DNA of 33,693 nt from Acidobacteriota bacterium (GCA_003224075.1 QHYF01000033.1:1-33693), one strand, 5' to 3'. Numbered from the stretch's first letter, positions 9,605 through 17,656 are shown. Notes: generated by a model not told the origin, from the sequence alone. Numbers and translations are program-made.

Positions 9605-10429
9605 ATGATTGAGCCTGTCAACGCCGAAGAATTCATAACCCAGCCGGAGCGGCGCAAGCCAGAGCAGTTTCAGCACGTGAAACTGCGCATCGACGGTGGA
9701 GTCGCGCGGATGACCCTCAGCCGTCCTGAACACAATCTTCTCAATGAAGCCATGTTGCGCGAGCTGGCCGACGGAATCACGCATGCTGGTGAACGCGATG
9801 AGGTCAAACTGATCGTCCTCGACTCTGCCTGCAAGGTCTTTTCTGGCGGGATCGACATTGGTGAATACACTTCCCAGCGCGTCTTCCAGATGCTTGATGC
9901 ATTTCATGCGGCCTTTGCAGGAATGCTCGAAGTTGGCAAGCCGGTCGTCTGTGTCGTGAACGGACCGGCGATTGGCGGCGGCGCGGAGCTGGCGGCTTTC
10001 GGCGATCTCGTCATTGCCACACCAAAGGCGCGATTTGCCCAGCCGGAGATCACCATCGGCGTGTTTCCGCCGCTCGCATCAACGATTCTGCCCTTCCTTG
10101 TTGGACCCAAGATCGCGCTGGAGCTGGTCCTGACCGGCGAAGCCGTGACCGCAGAACGCGCGTTGGAACTCGGCATGGTGAATCGCCTCGTGCCGGAAGC
10201 CCAACTGGGAAAAACCGTCGAGGATCTCGTTGGCCGAATCAGCGGTCATTCGGGTCCCGTGCTCACGATGGCGAAAAAGGCGATTCTCGGTGGCATGGGC
10301 CTATCTCTGCGCGATGGCCTCAAGCATTCGATGAATATTTTCTTGAATGAACTTTATCGTTTGGAAGACTCGCAAGAAGGTCTGCGCGCGCTGGTCGAGA
10401 AACGAAAGCCCAACTGGAAGAATCGCTGA
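9605..10429 (+). CDS. enoyl-CoA hydratase/isomerase (crotonase) family protein
   Basis: A 274-aa cytoplasmic crotonase-fold protein. Oxyanion-hole segments are FSGGIDIG (79-86) and GPAIGGGAEL (120-129). Both glutamates that act in hydratases appear conserved: E128 in GGGAEL and E148 in FAQPEI. The run FAQPEITIGVFPP together with DIGEYTS recalls cyclohexa-1,5-dienecarbonyl-CoA hydratases of anaerobic benzoyl-CoA degradation more than fatty-acid hydratases, but no other gene of that pathway is in the window, so the substrate is open. AGGAGA seven bases before the ATG supports the start. It appears monocistronic; the B12 riboswitch follows. The 249-bp gap upstream (9356-9604) shows nothing clear. 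Confidence 0.88.
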   Translation: MIEPVNAEEFITQPERRKPEQFQHVKLRIDGGVARMTLSRPEHNLLNEAMLRELADGITHAGERDEVKLIVLDSACKVFSGGIDIGEYTSQRVFQMLDAFHAAFAGMLEVGKPVVCVVNGPAIGGGAELAAFGDLVIATPKARFAQPEITIGVFPPLASTILPFLVGPKIALELVLTGEAVTAERALELGMVNRLVPEAQLGKTVEDLVGRISGHSGPVLTMAKKAILGGMGLSLRDGLKHSMNIFLNELYRLEDSQEGLRALVEKRKPNWKNR

Positions 10430-10484
10430 ACCGCGGGGGGTTTTTGCAGGGCGCGCATTTGACACACCCGCCACCGCCGCATAC

Positions 10485-10620
10485 ACTGAAATTTCAATTT
10501 GCAGGCCCGGGAAGCGGGGAAGGCCGTGTGAATCGGCCGCGGTCCCGCCACTGTGATCGGCTGAAATGCCGTAAGCCAGGCCACCCTCCCGCGCTGATGA
10601 GGGCCGTACTCTTCGCGAGA
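10485..10620 (+). promoter_or_regulatory. cobalamin (AdoCbl) riboswitch upstream of btuFCD
   Basis: The leader holds the conserved cobalamin-riboswitch core: GTGTGAATC followed by GGTCCCGCCACTGTGA (about 10531-10557) and, further on, a GTAAGCCAGG segment (about 10571-10580) corresponding to the B12 box, here in the divergent form AGCCAGGCCACC. It sits directly upstream of the B12 uptake genes and is followed by an intrinsic terminator, so ligand binding probably ends transcription. Outer borders are approximate because I could not pair a clear P1 helix; the compact layout may fit a variant class. Confidence 0.88.
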
Positions 10621-10634
10621 AAGAGCGATGCCGC

Positions 10635-10664
10635 AAGCCCCAGGGTGTCTCGTGGGGCTTTTTT
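10635..10664 (+). terminator. intrinsic terminator, expression platform of the btuFCD riboswitch
   Basis: A perfect 8-bp stem, AAGCCCCA (10635-10642) with TGGGGCTT (10653-10660), encloses a 10-nt loop and runs into six T residues (10659-10664). It lies between the riboswitch and the btuF start codon, 34 bp before it, so it should control read-through into btuFCD. Confidence 0.85.
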
Positions 10665-10698
10665 GTTGTTGCGGAGGATTTCTGGCCGGGGAAGATTC

Positions 10699-11781
10699 GT
10701 GAACATACTAGCCTGTCCGCGCCTCCGAAGTGCAGCTTGTACTGCCCTCGCTGCCTTCTTGTCCTGTGCGGCCCCTTCGCGCGCACAAAGCGCCCCAACG
10801 GTTTCTTCCGGAGCCCGGGCCTTTCGGGAAGTCACCGATGAGGTTGGCCGCAACGTGCGCGTTCCTCAACCGGTTCGCCGCATCGTTTCCCTGGCGCCGA
10901 GTTTAACCGAAACCATTTACACGCTCGGATTGCAGGATCGTCTCGTTGGGGACACCGACTACTGTGATTACCCGCCGGATGCCGAGAAAAAAGCAAAAGT
11001 CGGAGGCGCCATCAACCCCAGCCTCGAACGGATCGTGGCCCTGCATCCCGATCTCGTTCTCGTAACCAAAAGCTTGAACCGCCTCGAGACCGTTCGTGCG
11101 CTCGCGGAATTGGGAATATCATCCTACGCTACCGACCCGCACACCGTGGACGAAATCATCACTTCTTCGGAAAAACTGGCCGGCGTTCTTGGCGTCCCCG
11201 AGGGGGGCGCGGCAATTGCCAGCGACATGCAACACCGGCTCGCCGATCTGCAACGGCGGATTGGTGCGTTGCCGACGAAGCGCGTTCTCTTCGTCGTCTG
11301 GACCCAGCCGCTCATCTCCGTCGGCAAGGACACATTTATTGCCGACGCGTTGCACCGGGCAGGTGCGGTTTCCATCGTGGACTCCGAGCAAAGCTGGCCG
11401 CAGGTCAGCCTTGAAGAAGTCGCCCGCCTGCAGCCGGAGTTTCTCGTTTTCGCCGCATCGCATGCCGAGACGACGCCTCCCACGGTCGAAGTGCTGGCAA
11501 CATTTCCCGGGTGGCGCATCTTGGATGCTGTGAGCAATCGCCGTTACGCCGTGATCAGCGATGCCGTGAACCGGCCCGCCCCGCGCATCGTCACGGCAAT
11601 TGAAGATCTTGCACGCCAGCTTCACCCCGACGCCTTCGTTGAAAAACCGGAGAATGGCAGACAAAAGCTGGAAAAAGAAAATCCGGCCGGCAACCAGCAG
11701 CTTTCCTCGCATGATTGCCTTTCCCCTCGTGACCCGCAGGCTGACGGAAGGACTTCAGGAGGCGGCGCATGCGCCCGTTAA
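10699..11781 (+). CDS. btuF: cobalamin ABC transporter substrate-binding protein
   Basis: Periplasmic B12-binding protein, 360 aa. The GTG at 10699 has GGGGAA upstream and begins a signal peptide (about residues 1-30, ending APSRAQS). The frame is open further back to 10444, but that part overlaps the riboswitch and terminator and is not coding. The mature part has the BtuF/FecB fold: REVTDEVGRNVRVPQPVRRIVSLAPSLT-type first strand, ETIYTLGLQDRLVG, then a second lobe after a long helix. The C-terminal about 40 residues are low-complexity and not family-like. It overlaps btuC by 13 nt. The cobalamin assignment rests on the riboswitch and btuB nearby; sequence alone would also allow an iron-siderophore ligand. 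Confidence 0.88.
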   Translation: MNILACPRLRSAACTALAAFLSCAAPSRAQSAPTVSSGARAFREVTDEVGRNVRVPQPVRRIVSLAPSLTETIYTLGLQDRLVGDTDYCDYPPDAEKKAKVGGAINPSLERIVALHPDLVLVTKSLNRLETVRALAELGISSYATDPHTVDEIITSSEKLAGVLGVPEGGAAIASDMQHRLADLQRRIGALPTKRVLFVVWTQPLISVGKDTFIADALHRAGAVSIVDSEQSWPQVSLEEVARLQPEFLVFAASHAETTPPTVEVLATFPGWRILDAVSNRRYAVISDAVNRPAPRIVTAIEDLARQLHPDAFVEKPENGRQKLEKENPAGNQQLSSHDCLSPRDPQADGRTSGGGACAR

Positions 11782-12806
11782 CGTTGCATCGTCTCTTACT
11801 TCAATGTTTGCTCCTTTTGGTGATCCTGTTTTTTGTCGTGGTCCTCGCCCTGAAGTTTGGCGCCGTGCCTGTTTCGCTTTATGCGCTGGGACGTGACTTG
11901 CTGCGTGTTGTTTTCGGGCAGAGCAGCGGAATCTCCAGCGATTACGGCTTGATCATCGTGAATATCCGCTTGCCGCGCATTCTTCTCGGCATCATTGTCG
12001 GTGCGTCACTCTCCGTTGCCGGAACCAGCTTTCAGGCGCTGCTCCGCAATCCCTTGGCGGATCCGTACGTGCTTGGCGTTTCCAGCGGAGCGGCGCTGGG
12101 CGCCATCCTCGCGCTCATCGCGGAACCGCACCTCACCATTTCGCCCGTGTTTGCAGCGTTGCTCACTCCGTTGGGCGCTTTTCTCGGAGCGGCCGCGACC
12201 ATCACCGCAGTTTATTTTCTCGGCCGCCGCCAAGGGCAGATCGACAGCAGCACACTCCTTCTCGGTGGCGTCATCACCGCCTCCTTCCTTTCGGCCATCA
12301 TCATGTTTCTAATGAACACCCTTACCGGCAATCTCCGCGGCCTGGCGTACTGGCTCATGGGTGATCTCTCCACCTCTCCGCAGAAGAGCGTCTACTGGTT
12401 TTTGGGCATCGGCTTCCTGGCGGCCACGGGAGCGATTTACACGACCGCAGGAGATTTGAACTTGCTTCTTGCGGGAGAAAAAGAAGCGATGCATCTCGGC
12501 GTGGACGTGCCGCGTGTTCGCCTGGTCGTCTATATTGCCGCGTCTTTGCTGACAGGGTTGGCCGTTTCGGTGAGCGGCGCCATCGGTTACGTCGGCCTGA
12601 TCGTTCCTCATGCCATGCGTCTCCTCTTCGGCTCGGACCATCGCACCTTGCTGCCCACGGCCGCCCTCGGCGGCGCCATTGCAGTGGTGTTCGCGGATAC
12701 GCTGGCGCGCACCGTCGTCGCGCCGGCGGAGCTTGCCGTCGGCGCGGTCACCGCCATTGCCGGTGCCCCGCTTTTCATTTACCTCCTGCGCCGGAGGCTA
12801 GCATGA
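11769..12806 (+). CDS. btuC: cobalamin ABC transporter permease (FecCD/BtuC family)
   Basis: Inner-membrane permease of 345 aa with about ten TM helices, spanning the usual FecCD length. Family motifs include the segment around RLPRILLGIIVGASLSVAG, RNPLADPYVLGVSSGA and the C-terminal SGAIGYVGLIVPHAMR loop that contacts the ATPase. AGGAGG six bases before the ATG supports the start, which lies inside the end of btuF (13-nt overlap). Its stop overlaps the next start as ATGA. Acts with the btuF and btuD products to carry cobalamin from periplasm to cytoplasm. Confidence 0.92.
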   Translation: MRPLTLHRLLLQCLLLLVILFFVVVLALKFGAVPVSLYALGRDLLRVVFGQSSGISSDYGLIIVNIRLPRILLGIIVGASLSVAGTSFQALLRNPLADPYVLGVSSGAALGAILALIAEPHLTISPVFAALLTPLGAFLGAAATITAVYFLGRRQGQIDSSTLLLGGVITASFLSAIIMFLMNTLTGNLRGLAYWLMGDLSTSPQKSVYWFLGIGFLAATGAIYTTAGDLNLLLAGEKEAMHLGVDVPRVRLVVYIAASLLTGLAVSVSGAIGYVGLIVPHAMRLLFGSDHRTLLPTAALGGAIAVVFADTLARTVVAPAELAVGAVTAIAGAPLFIYLLRRRLA

Positions 12807-13657
12807 CTGGCGGTTCATCTCACGCTCGGCATCTCGCTGAGGTGGGCCGCTTGGCCAACGAGATACGCTTGAGCGTTGAACAGGTTAGCTATGCCTATTC
12901 CGCAAATCCGGCGCAAGCGCCGCTCTTTACGCTGGAAGCGACCAGTTTTCAGGCCAGGCCCGGCGAAATCGTCGCCATCCTAGGCCCCAACGCCAGCGGC
13001 AAATCCACCTTGTTGAAATTGATCGCCGGCGCGCTCCATCCTCTTTCCGGGCGCATCCTGCTCAACGGATTCGTCACCCACACGCTCGCGCCGCGAATCC
13101 GCGCCCAGCGCATCGCCGTCGTCCAGCAGGAGAGCCGTCTGCTCTTCCCTGCGCGCGCTTGGGAATTCGTTCTGCAAGGCCGCCATGCTCATGGGCGCAG
13201 CCTGCGCTTTGAATCCGAACGCGACGTGATGATCGCCAAAAATGCCCTCGCCCAGGTCGGCGCTGCGAGTCTGAGCGACCGCTGGATGGATCAAATCTCC
13301 GGCGGAGAAAAGCAGCGCGTCATCCTGGCGCGCGCTTTGGCGCAGCAACCCCTGCTTTTGCTCCTCGACGAACCCACTCTTCACCTGGACATTGCGGCTC
13401 AGGTCGGTTTGCTGGACGCCTTACGGCGCCTGGCGGCGCAAAATCGCTACACCGTCGTTGTGGTCACCCACGAGCTGAACCTCGCGGCGGAATATGCGGA
13501 TCAAGTGGTGCTGATGCACCGCGGCCGGTGTTTGCGCCTCGGCCCGCCTGCCAGCGTTTATCGGCGCGAATTGCTTGAACAAGTTTTCCAGACACCGCTC
13601 TCGGTGGAGTTCGGCGCCTCGGGGCGGCCTCGTGTCACCGTTTTGGCTGGAACGTAG
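12803..13657 (+). CDS. btuD: cobalamin ABC transporter ATP-binding protein
   Basis: Cytoplasmic ATPase, 284 aa. Walker A GPNASGKST (61-69), Q-loop region VVQQESRLLF, signature ISGGEKQR, Walker B LLLLLDEPT and H-loop VVVTHE are all present. The FecE/BtuD type is shown by the typical order and the end of the fold near LGPPASVYRRELLEQVF. The start overlaps the btuC stop (ATGA), giving coupled translation. The first about 20 residues lack family similarity and may be a non-conserved extension. Third gene of the btuFCD operon controlled by the riboswitch at 10485. Confidence 0.92.
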   Translation: MTGGSSHARHLAEVGRLANEIRLSVEQVSYAYSANPAQAPLFTLEATSFQARPGEIVAILGPNASGKSTLLKLIAGALHPLSGRILLNGFVTHTLAPRIRAQRIAVVQQESRLLFPARAWEFVLQGRHAHGRSLRFESERDVMIAKNALAQVGAASLSDRWMDQISGGEKQRVILARALAQQPLLLLLDEPTLHLDIAAQVGLLDALRRLAAQNRYTVVVVTHELNLAAEYADQVVLMHRGRCLRLGPPASVYRRELLEQVFQTPLSVEFGASGRPRVTVLAGT

Positions 13658-13715
13658 CAGCCGTTTTACTCGTTCACCCCAACCCTGCGGCCGTACGCCG
13701 CGGATCACAATTACC

Positions 13716-13947
13716 GCAGACTTCGTGCTCGGGAAGACGGTTCGGTGATTCCGGCCTGATCGGGATCACCATGAAAGAAGCCGTCGCCGCCGCGCGACTG
13801 TAGGGCGGAAGAGTAGCCCACAGACCACTGCAGCGAACTGTTTGTCGTTCGCGGCCCAGTAACGGGTCGCAGTTTAAACGACGGGCAGCGCCGCGGGAAG
13901 GCTGTGAGCTGGTATTGCCGCCAAGCCAGGAGACCGGCGAAGTCTGC
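13716..13947 (+). promoter_or_regulatory. cobalamin (AdoCbl) riboswitch upstream of btuB
   Basis: A classic cobalamin riboswitch. The closing helix P1 is a perfect 10-bp pairing of GCAGACTTCG (13716-13725) with CGAAGTCTGC (13938-13947). Inside are CGGTGATTCCGG, the GCGACTGTA...AGACCACTG region (about 13794-13831), GGGAAGGC (13895-13902) and the canonical B12 box AGCCAGGAGACCGGC (13924-13938). It lies 69 bp before the btuB ATG. No T-rich terminator follows, so control is probably at translation, unlike the first riboswitch. Confidence 0.94.
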
Positions 13948-13952
13948 AACCC

Positions 13953-14010
13953 GTGCGATTTTCACCGCGCACAGGACAACCTTCAAACTCCCGCGCGTGA
14001 GGGAGCGGAG
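13953..14010 (+). promoter_or_regulatory. candidate translational expression platform of the btuB riboswitch
   Basis: After P1 come two small hairpins: GTGCG/CGCAC (13953-13957 with 13968-13972) and CTCCC/GGGAG (13988-13992 with 14001-14005). The second abuts the Shine-Dalgarno GGAGG (14007-14011) in front of the ATG at 14017, so a ligand-dependent rearrangement could mask the ribosome site. The alternate pairing was not computed. Confidence 0.4.
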
Positions 14011-14016
14011 GACAAA

Positions 14017-16191
14017 ATGAAAACAACTTTTCTTCGAACTGCCTTTCTTTCTCTCGCAGCCTTTGCAGTTGGCATCTCCTTGCAAGCCCAGGGTAATTCC
14101 CAGGATGCTCATCTTTCGGGAAGACTCACGGACCTCTCCAGCTATGGCGTTGGCAATGTCAAAATCACCACTCAGCTGGAGAGCGACGCAAACGCTCATA
14201 TCTCGTCTGCGGTTTCCAGCCCGGACGGTGCGTATCTCCTCACCCTGCCGCCAGGGCGCTACCGCATTCACTTCCAACGCGCGTCCTTTGTCGCCCGCGA
14301 CTTCGTGTTGAACTTGGCGCCCGGGGAAAACCGGGCGCTTGACGTTCGCCTCGAGATCGCGCGCATTTCCGAAAATGTCGTTGTTACCGCCAACGCCGAG
14401 CCTCTCGAAAGCAGCCACACTTCCGCGCCAGTGGACGCAATCACTGGTCAGCAGATCGGCCAGCGCCAGAGCGTCACACTTCCCGATCTTCTCTATACGC
14501 AGCCCGGTATCAGCATCGCCCGCACCGGCCCGTTCGGTGGCCTGGCTACACTCTTCCTCGACGGAGGAAACTCCAATTACACCAAGGTTCTTGTCGACGG
14601 CACGCCCCTTAACGACCCAGGTGGTTTCGTGCGCAGTTTTTCAAACCTGAGTCTGGACAACATCGACAAAGTCGAGGTCGTTCACGGTGCCGAAAGCGCT
14701 CTCTATGGCAGCGACGCCATGTCCGGCGTCATTCAGCTCTTCACACACAGGGGCACGACACGCGTCCCTTCTTTCAATGTTTTTACGGAAGCCGGCAGCT
14801 TTTCCAGCGTGCGCGGCGGCGCTCTAGTCAGCGGCCTCCTCGGCGGTATTGATTATTCAGCCTCGGCCTCTTATTTCCACACCGACGGCCAGGGACAGAA
14901 CGATGCTTTCTTGAATCGCTCCTTCTCCGGCAACTTCGGCTACAAATTTTCCGATGCCAATCGTCTCCGCCTCACGGTTCGCAGCAACTCCAGCTTCGCC
15001 GGTACTCCCGGCCCAACGCTTCAGGGCCCGGCCAATCCGGCAGCCAGCGACGGGCTGCACGTTCTCGCTGCAAATCTCAATTGGGATTTCCATACCGGCT
15101 CACATTGGGAACATCAGTTAATGGCCACGGAAACGCGCATTCTCGACGTCAGCGCCGATCCGCCGTTTCCTGCTTTCATCGATCAATTGAACCGTGCCGG
15201 TTTTCAGGAGCAGTCCACTTTCCACTACCGCCAGGGGGTTGTCGCTGCGGGTTACTCCAATGAGGTGGAAAACGGCTTTCCCGGTTCGCTTCACGCACAC
15301 CGCGACAATCAGGCCGGCTTTCTTGACGCGCGTTATCAGCTGCACCGCCGCTTCACGCTGAACGCTGGCGCGCGCGCCGAAGCCAACGGCAGTTTTGGCA
15401 CACGCGTGGTTCCGCGCGCTGGCGCCGCGCTCGCTTTGCGTTACGGCAAAGGCTTTTGGGGAGACACTCGGCTGCGCACCTCCTACGGCCAGGGCATCAA
15501 GGAACCCGGGCTCGAGCAGTCTTTCGCCACCGATTCCTGCGATCCGGGCAATCCCTCGCTCCGCCCCGAACGTAGCCGCACCTACTACGTTGGTTTCGAG
15601 CAGCTCCTGAGCTCCGACAGGCTGCGTCTCTCCGCTGATTACTTCACCAATCGCTTTCACAATGTAATCAGTTTTGCTTCTGGCGCCATTACTCCCGGCT
15701 GTCCATTTGGCACGGGCAATTATTTCAACACTGACCTTGCCCGCGCCCGCGGCGTGAATTTTTCCATGGAGTCCCATCCCGTTCGCTGGCTCGCGCTTCG
15801 CGGGAACTATTCCTATGACGACACGCGCGTTCTCAAATCCGCCAATCCTTTCGCCGATCCTGCTCTCGAACCTGGCAATCCGCTTCTTCGCCGGCCTCTG
15901 CATTCAGGAGCGTTGATCGTCAGCGTTGGATGGCGCAGAATGAATTGGAATCTCTCTGGCTATTTCACCGGACGTCGCACCGACAGCAATTTTGCCAGCC
16001 CCACCCAATTTGAAAACCCGGGCTACGCGCGATTCGACCTGGCGGCGAGCTATAACGTGAGCCGTGGCCTCTCGCTCTGCGCCCGCGCTACCAACCTCTT
16101 CGACAAGCAGTATCAGGACGCCATCGGCTTTCCGGCGCTCGGACGTGATGTGCGCGCTGGCGTGAGATACGATTTCAGCGGCAGGAACTAA
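14017..16191 (+). CDS. btuB: TonB-dependent outer-membrane receptor for cobalamin
   Basis: Outer-membrane receptor, 724 aa. The ATG at 14017 has GGAGG five bases upstream and begins a signal peptide (residues 1-25, ending LQAQG). Next is a carboxypeptidase-regulatory-like/CNA-B beta domain (about 27-115), common in Acidobacteriota and Bacteroidota receptors, then the plug (about 125-235; VLVDGTPLND, VEVVHGAESALYGSDAMSGVI) and a 22-strand-type barrel ending in RYDFSGRN. The family-typical aromatic last residue is not present (ends in Asn). A SENVVVTA stretch may serve as TonB box. The riboswitch directly upstream makes cobalamin the likely ligand. TonB, ExbB and ExbD are not in the window. Confidence 0.92.
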   Translation: MKTTFLRTAFLSLAAFAVGISLQAQGNSQDAHLSGRLTDLSSYGVGNVKITTQLESDANAHISSAVSSPDGAYLLTLPPGRYRIHFQRASFVARDFVLNLAPGENRALDVRLEIARISENVVVTANAEPLESSHTSAPVDAITGQQIGQRQSVTLPDLLYTQPGISIARTGPFGGLATLFLDGGNSNYTKVLVDGTPLNDPGGFVRSFSNLSLDNIDKVEVVHGAESALYGSDAMSGVIQLFTHRGTTRVPSFNVFTEAGSFSSVRGGALVSGLLGGIDYSASASYFHTDGQGQNDAFLNRSFSGNFGYKFSDANRLRLTVRSNSSFAGTPGPTLQGPANPAASDGLHVLAANLNWDFHTGSHWEHQLMATETRILDVSADPPFPAFIDQLNRAGFQEQSTFHYRQGVVAAGYSNEVENGFPGSLHAHRDNQAGFLDARYQLHRRFTLNAGARAEANGSFGTRVVPRAGAALALRYGKGFWGDTRLRTSYGQGIKEPGLEQSFATDSCDPGNPSLRPERSRTYYVGFEQLLSSDRLRLSADYFTNRFHNVISFASGAITPGCPFGTGNYFNTDLARARGVNFSMESHPVRWLALRGNYSYDDTRVLKSANPFADPALEPGNPLLRRPLHSGALIVSVGWRRMNWNLSGYFTGRRTDSNFASPTQFENPGYARFDLAASYNVSRGLSLCARATNLFDKQYQDAIGFPALGRDVRAGVRYDFSGRN

Positions 16192-16205
16192 ACTTCTTTT
16201 TTGTG

Positions 16206-16251
16206 GGGGCGCAGCACTTGTCCCGGGCGGAGTCGAGAGATGCTGTGCCCC
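16206..16251. repeat. REP-like palindrome, copy 1
   Basis: GGGGCGCAGCA (16206-16216) pairs with TGCTGTGCCCC (16241-16251) in an 11-bp helix with one G-T pair and a 24-nt loop. It shares GGGGCGCAGCAC with the palindrome at 17540. It lies between btuB and the DUF71 gene and has no T-run, so it is not a standard terminator. Confidence 0.5.
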
Positions 16252-16285
16252 ATCTCAGCAAGATCAAACGTTCTTGGAGCATTTT

Positions 16286-16975
16286 ATGTCGACGCCTGAA
16301 CCCATTCTCTTCGGCTGGAGCGGCGGCAAGGACAGCGCCATGGCGCTACACACCATTCTCCAGTGCGACGACGTCCAAGTCACAGCCTTGCTCACCACCG
16401 TCACCGAAGGCTACGAGCGCATCAGCATGCACGGCGTCCGCCGTGAGCTTCTCGAGCGTCAGGCGCGGTCCATCGGCCTGCCGCTCCACGAAGTCCGCAT
16501 CCCTCCGCAATGCGTCAATCCCATCTACGAAGCGCGCATGGAGGAAGCACTGCGCGTGCACTACGCGCAGGGCGTTCGAAAGGTCGCCTTCGGCGACATT
16601 TTCCTCGAAGACCTCCGCGTTTATCGCGAGAAGAACCTTGCGCGCATCGGTATGACCGCACTTTTTCCCATCTGGAAGCGCGACACGCGCGAGCTCATCC
16701 GTCTTTTCCACGCCCAGCGATTCCGCGCCATCGCCGTCTGCGTGGATCCCAAGGTTCTCGATCGCCGCTTCGCCGGGCGTGAACTCGATGAATCTTTCTT
16801 CCCGGATCTGCCGCCCGGCGTCGATCCCTGCGGCGAAAACGGCGAATTTCACACTTTTGTTTTTGACGGTCCAATCTTCCGCTCTCCCATTCCCGTTCGA
16901 ACGGGAGACGTCGTTGATCGAGATTCATTTATTTTTTGTGATTTACAGCCAGGAGAGGAGCAACTATCACCATGA
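16286..16975 (+). CDS. DUF71/COG2102 PP-loop ATPase, probable B12-salvage subgroup
   Basis: A 229-aa cytoplasmic N-type ATP pyrophosphatase. The PP-loop is SGGKDS (12-17); HGVRRELLERQA and the C-terminal GENGEFHTFVFDGP stretch are hallmarks of DUF71 (diphthine-ammonia ligase superfamily). ATG 16286 has TTGGAG six bases upstream; a TTG at 16274 is the alternative. Bacteria do not make diphthamide, and published comparative genomics of DUF71 predicted a bacterial subgroup for B12 salvage that clusters with B12 transport genes. The position after btuFCD-btuB fits that subgroup. The reaction would be an ATP-dependent amide-forming step on a corrinoid side chain or precursor, which is inference. 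Its stop overlaps the next start (ATGA). Confidence 0.82.
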   Translation: MSTPEPILFGWSGGKDSAMALHTILQCDDVQVTALLTTVTEGYERISMHGVRRELLERQARSIGLPLHEVRIPPQCVNPIYEARMEEALRVHYAQGVRKVAFGDIFLEDLRVYREKNLARIGMTALFPIWKRDTRELIRLFHAQRFRAIAVCVDPKVLDRRFAGRELDESFFPDLPPGVDPCGENGEFHTFVFDGPIFRSPIPVRTGDVVDRDSFIFCDLQPGEEQLSP

Positions 16976-17529
16976 ATAAGGAAGCTTTTCCGAAAGAAAA
17001 TTTGATTTTTCGAACAGTCGTCACCTTCGCGGCAATCGTTCTCACTGCCGCACTGCGGATTGTCCCTCATCCATGGAATCTCGCCCCCGTCGGCGCGATG
17101 GCCTTATTTTCCGGAGCGATGGTCCGTGATCGCCGCCTAACATTTGTCTTTCCGCTACTGGCACTCTTCGCAGGTGATGTTTTCATCGGCTTCCACAAGC
17201 TTATGCCCGTCGTTTACTCCAGTTTTCTCCTCAGCGTCCTCATCGGCCGCTGGTTGCAAAATCGCCGCACGCTGATCCGCGTCGGCGGCGCAACCCTTCT
17301 TGGCGCCATTCAGTTTTTCACCGTCACAAATTTTGGCGTCTGGGCGCTCGGGAGCTTTTATCCCCGAACCTTGGGTGGTCTCGCCGCCTGTTACGCGGCC
17401 GGGATTCCCTTCTTTTGGAACACTCTCGCCGGCGACGCTCTCTATGTAACCCTGTTGTTCGGCGGCTACGCCCTCGCCGAACGATTCATTCCTGCGCTGC
17501 GTGCGCCCAGCCGGTGCGCTTCTACGTAG
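16972..17529 (+). CDS. small integral membrane protein, DUF6580-like, S-component-like topology
   Basis: A 185-aa protein with about five or six TM helices and few charged residues. The start overlaps the DUF71 stop (ATGA), with GGAG upstream. Conserved-looking features are NLAPVGAMALFSGA (about 37-50) and FAGDVFIGFHKLMPVVY. I associate this pattern with the DUF6580 family; the size and helix count resemble substrate-binding S components of ECF vitamin transporters. Function is unknown. Coupling to a B12-type DUF71 gene downstream of btuB suggests a role in handling a corrinoid or a corrinoid building block. The ArgProSer-rich tail is probably non-functional. Confidence 0.72.
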   Translation: MNKEAFPKENLIFRTVVTFAAIVLTAALRIVPHPWNLAPVGAMALFSGAMVRDRRLTFVFPLLALFAGDVFIGFHKLMPVVYSSFLLSVLIGRWLQNRRTLIRVGGATLLGAIQFFTVTNFGVWALGSFYPRTLGGLAACYAAGIPFFWNTLAGDALYVTLLFGGYALAERFIPALRAPSRCAST

Positions 17530-17539
17530 TTTTCTAGGG

Positions 17540-17562
17540 GGGGCGCAGCACAGTTGCGCCCC
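17540..17562. repeat. REP-like palindrome, copy 2
   Basis: A perfect 8-bp inverted repeat, GGGGCGCA (17540-17547) and TGCGCCCC (17555-17562), with a 7-nt loop. It begins 10 bp after the membrane-protein stop and shares GGGGCGCAGCAC with the copy at 16206. No T-run follows, though it could still protect the 3' end of the transcript. Confidence 0.5.
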
Positions 17563-17638
17563 AATAAACTCAGCTTCGAAATGCAGTAAGCTTCGCCTGC
17601 GGCCACCGCCAGCTATCCAGCGAGCCTCCGCCAGATGC

Positions 17639-17644
17639 TATAAT
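17639..17644 (+). promoter_or_regulatory. candidate -10 element (TATAAT) of gatB
   Basis: A perfect TATAAT lies only 12 bp before the gatB ATG, and no Shine-Dalgarno is visible between them. Transcription would start about 17651, giving a leader of a few bases or none. No good -35 match is seen. Confidence 0.4.
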
Positions 17645-17656
17645 CTTCATTTCCTT

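Noticed and set aside
10444..10698. N-terminal extension of the btuF frame
   Set aside because: It covers the riboswitch and its terminator; a signal peptide begins at the GTG at 10699.
13681..13705. Hairpin GCGGC/GCCGC after btuD as a terminator
   Set aside because: Short stem and no T-run; it lies just before riboswitch P1, so no role is assigned.
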